NCBI RefSeq assembly: GCF_022807995.1
Contig: NZ_CP094351.1
Location: 56,001-120,000, forward strand
Length of the DNA stretch: 64,000 nt
Origin: Pseudomonas orientalis
GTDB taxonomy: Bacteria; Pseudomonadota; Gammaproteobacteria; Pseudomonadales; Pseudomonadaceae
Direction of reading: 5' to 3'
Both the position numbers and the translations under genes were made by a program. The notes beneath the pieces are model-generated. The model had not been told where the DNA came from. It was given only the letters and a program-made list of their open reading frames with translations, and searched no databases. Shown one piece after another: positions 61,541-64,000 of this stretch; positions within the stretch are counted from its first letter, which is position 1, and every line of letters starts with the position of its first letter.

Positions 61541-62761
61541 ATGGGCGCGCTTTCGCATCTGCGGGTACTGGATTTATCGCGAGTACTGGCGGGCCCCTGG
61601 TCCGGACAGATACTCGCGGACCTTGGGGCCGAGGTGATCAAGGTCGAAAGGCCGGGCAATGGTGACGACACGCGTGCCTGGGGCCCGCCTTTTCTCAAGG
61701 ATGCCTATGGCGAGAACACCAGTGAGGCGGCGTACTACCTGTCTGCCAACCGGAATAAGGAATCGGTGACCATCGACTTCACCAAGCCTGAGGGGCAGAA
61801 GCTTGTGCGTGATCTGGCGGCCAAGTCGGACATTCTGATCGAGAACTTCAAAGTGGGTGGCCTGGCGGCCTATGGCTTGGATTATGAGTCGCTCAAGGAA
61901 ATCAATCCGCAGCTGATCTATTGCTCGATCACAGGCTTCGGCCAGACGGGTCCTTATGCGACCCGTGCCGGCTATGACTTCATGATTCAAGGGTTGGGTG
62001 GGTTGATGAGCCTCACCGGCCGGCCTGAGGGGGATGAAGGTGCGGGGCCGGTGAAGGTTGGGGTGGCATTGACCGATATTCTCACGGGGCTCTACTCAAC
62101 CGTGGCTATCCTGGCGGCGCTTGCCCACCGGGATCACGACGGCGGTGGGCAGCATATCGATATGGCGCTGCTGGATGTGCAGGTCGCGTGTCTGGCCAAT
62201 CAGGCTATGAATTACCTGACCACGGGAGTTTCGCCAAAACGCCTTGGCAATGCGCATCCGAATATCGTGCCCTACCAGGACTTTCCTACGGCTGATGGTG
62301 ATTTCATCCTGACCGTGGGTAATGACGGGCAGTTTCGCAAGTTCGCCGAAGTGGCCGGGCAGCCACAGTGGGCGGATGATCCGCGGTTCTCTACCAACAA
62401 GATGCGGGTTGCCAATCGTGGGGTGCTGGTTCCGTTGATTCGGCAGGCGACCGTGTTCAAGACTACTGCAGAGTGGGTATCGCAGTTGGAGAAGGTCGGT
62501 GTGCCGTGTGGGCCGATCAATGATCTGGCGCAGATGTTTGCTGATCCGCAGGTCAAGGCGCGTGGGTTGGCCATAGAACTGCCTCATGCCTTGGCGGGGA
62601 TGGTGCCTCAGGTTGCCAGCCCCATCAGACTTTCCAAGACGCCTGTGGAGTATCGCAGTGCGCCCCCGTTGTTGGGGGAGCATACGGTTCAGGTGTTGCA
62701 AGGTGTGCTGGGGCTGGCGCCGTCGAGCGTGGCAGCTTTAAGAGAGGCTGGAGTTATCTGA
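61541..62761 (+). CDS. gcdG: Succinyl-CoA:glutarate CoA-transferase (class III)
   Basis: A 406-residue family III CoA-transferase that makes glutaryl-CoA for GcdH. N-terminus LSHLRVLDLSRVLAGPWSGQILADLGAEVIKVE is characteristic of the family, as is DFMIQGLGGLMSLTGRPEG. The catalytic Asp is probably in HIDMALLDVQVACLANQA. AGGAG precedes the ATG. Context with gcdH and gcdR, rather than sequence alone, fixes glutarate as the acceptor. Confidence 0.92.
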   Translation: MGALSHLRVLDLSRVLAGPWSGQILADLGAEVIKVERPGNGDDTRAWGPPFLKDAYGENTSEAAYYLSANRNKESVTIDFTKPEGQKLVRDLAAKSDILIENFKVGGLAAYGLDYESLKEINPQLIYCSITGFGQTGPYATRAGYDFMIQGLGGLMSLTGRPEGDEGAGPVKVGVALTDILTGLYSTVAILAALAHRDHDGGGQHIDMALLDVQVACLANQAMNYLTTGVSPKRLGNAHPNIVPYQDFPTADGDFILTVGNDGQFRKFAEVAGQPQWADDPRFSTNKMRVANRGVLVPLIRQATVFKTTAEWVSQLEKVGVPCGPINDLAQMFADPQVKARGLAIELPHALAGMVPQVASPIRLSKTPVEYRSAPPLLGEHTVQVLQGVLGLAPSSVAALREAGVI

Positions 62762-63319
62762 ACGCTTCCTTCTATATAGGGGAGCTTCGGTCGTTTTCTG
62801 ATCAATCCTAACTATTTGATAAGAAAACGAAATTAGACGTTGACGGCAGATTCTGGGGGCCTATAATTCGCCCCACTTCCGGCGCCGTCGAAACGGAAAA
62901 CTCCTTGGTAAACAATGAGTTAAGCAATTTTTGACAGCAGGTCGCTTCAGTTATCGAAGCCAGAAGGAAGTTGAAAAAGAGGTGTTGACAGCAGCGTGTA
63001 ACGCTGTAGAATTCGCCTCCCGCTTACGAGAGATCGCAAGCGCAAGTGGTTGAAGTTGTTGAAGAATTCTTCGAAAACTTCTGAAAATAACCACTTGACA
63101 GCAAATGAGGCTGCTGTAGAATGCGCGCCTCGGTTGAGACGAAACATCTTAACCAACCGCTCTTTAACAACTGAATCAAGCAATTCGTGTGGGTGCTTGT
63201 GGAGTCAGACTGATAGTCAACAAGATTATCAGCATCACAAGTTACTCCGCGAGAAATCAAAGATGTAACCAACGATTGCTGAGCCAAGTTTAGGGTTTCT
63301 TAAAAACCCAAAGATGTTT
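62762..63319 (+). promoter_or_regulatory. rRNA operon leader with three tandem promoters and boxA
   Basis: Upstream of 16S rRNA. Three -35/-10 pairs are each spaced 16 bases: TTGACG 62840-62845 with TATAAT 62862-62867; TTGACA 62985-62990 with TAGAAT 63007-63012; TTGACA 63095-63100 with TAGAAT 63117-63122. The last two share TTGACAGC...GCTGTAGAAT around them, suggesting duplication. The antitermination element CGCTCTTTAACA is at 63158-63169, followed by the leader. GAAGAATTCTTC at 63061-63072 is a perfect palindrome. No gene is present. Confidence 0.85.

Positions 63320-64000
<681 letters not shown>

Noticed and set aside
63024..63287. Short open frames across the rRNA leader
   Set aside because: They lie over promoters and boxA and have no coding character.

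Overview
The window is chromosomal DNA of a Pseudomonas of the P. fluorescens group. The evidence is the partial 16S rRNA at the right end, high-GC codon use, many REP doublets built on GTGGGAGGGGGCTTGC (the family described in P. fluorescens SBW25), and a gene order that I recall from P. aeruginosa PAO1 in two long blocks (PA0102-PA0114, then PA5505 down to about PA5478). Almost everything is core housekeeping. I see no prophage, IS transposase, CRISPR array, tRNA or obvious defence island.

Layout. 1-2.3 kb: end of a beta-carbonic anhydrase and a SulP transporter. 2.4-12 kb: a conserved unknown gene, then the aa3 cytochrome c oxidase cluster (coxB, coxA, ctaG, coxC, an opposite-strand DUF2909 gene, SURF1, a membrane protein, ctaA, ctaB/cyoE, SCO1). 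12-14.6 kb: metNIQ. 14.9-17 kb: large catalase KatE. 17-21 kb: a lipoprotein and the zinc locus zur-znuCB with divergent znuA. 21-26 kb: thrB, a DUF2782 gene, polA, the ErsA-type sRNA and engB. 26-31.7 kb: cytochrome c4, dsbA, a phosphodiesterase-like enzyme, a diguanylate cyclase and an AmpDh2-type amidase. 31.7-36.3 kb: kinB-algB and a divergent envelope operon (small membrane protein, DUF1328, Ivy lysozyme inhibitor) behind a sigma-54-type promoter. 37-39.7 kb: gltP and a SpmA-SpmB-like fusion. 39.8-43.3 kb: an MCE lipid transport operon (MlaE with fused STAS, MlaF, MlaD, PqiC-like lipoprotein). 43.3-50 kb: DUF5924 protein, M16 peptidase, Na/Pi cotransporter, TerC and CitMHS. 50.3-53.4 kb: three tandem DUF2388 proteins with a DUF4105 protein. 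53.6-58.8 kb: DUF1127 protein, acetate/succinate CoA-transferase and the three-gene transhydrogenase pntAA-AB-B. 59-62.8 kb: glutarate genes gcdR, gcdH, gcdG. 62.8-64 kb: an rRNA leader with three promoters and the first ~680 bases of 16S rRNA.

The main themes are respiration and its assembly (cox cluster, cytochrome c4, pnt), metal and amino-acid uptake (znu, met, glt, citrate), and the envelope (DsbA, AmpDh2, KinB/AlgB, Ivy, Mla-like system, DUF2388/DUF4105). Two sites link to the AlgU/AlgB envelope-stress circuit: an AlgU-type promoter before ErsA, and a sigma-54-type promoter facing algB. Most interesting for follow-up: the DUF2388x3-DUF4105 operon, the REPIN that splits coxA from ctaG and creates a coupled mini-ORF, the repeated ACTGTACCTGTTC sites around the DUF1127 gene, and two candidate tiny leader ORFs (before cytochrome c4 and before CitMHS). 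I found no system that I can call entirely new. Functions come from motifs and remembered family knowledge; no searches were run.
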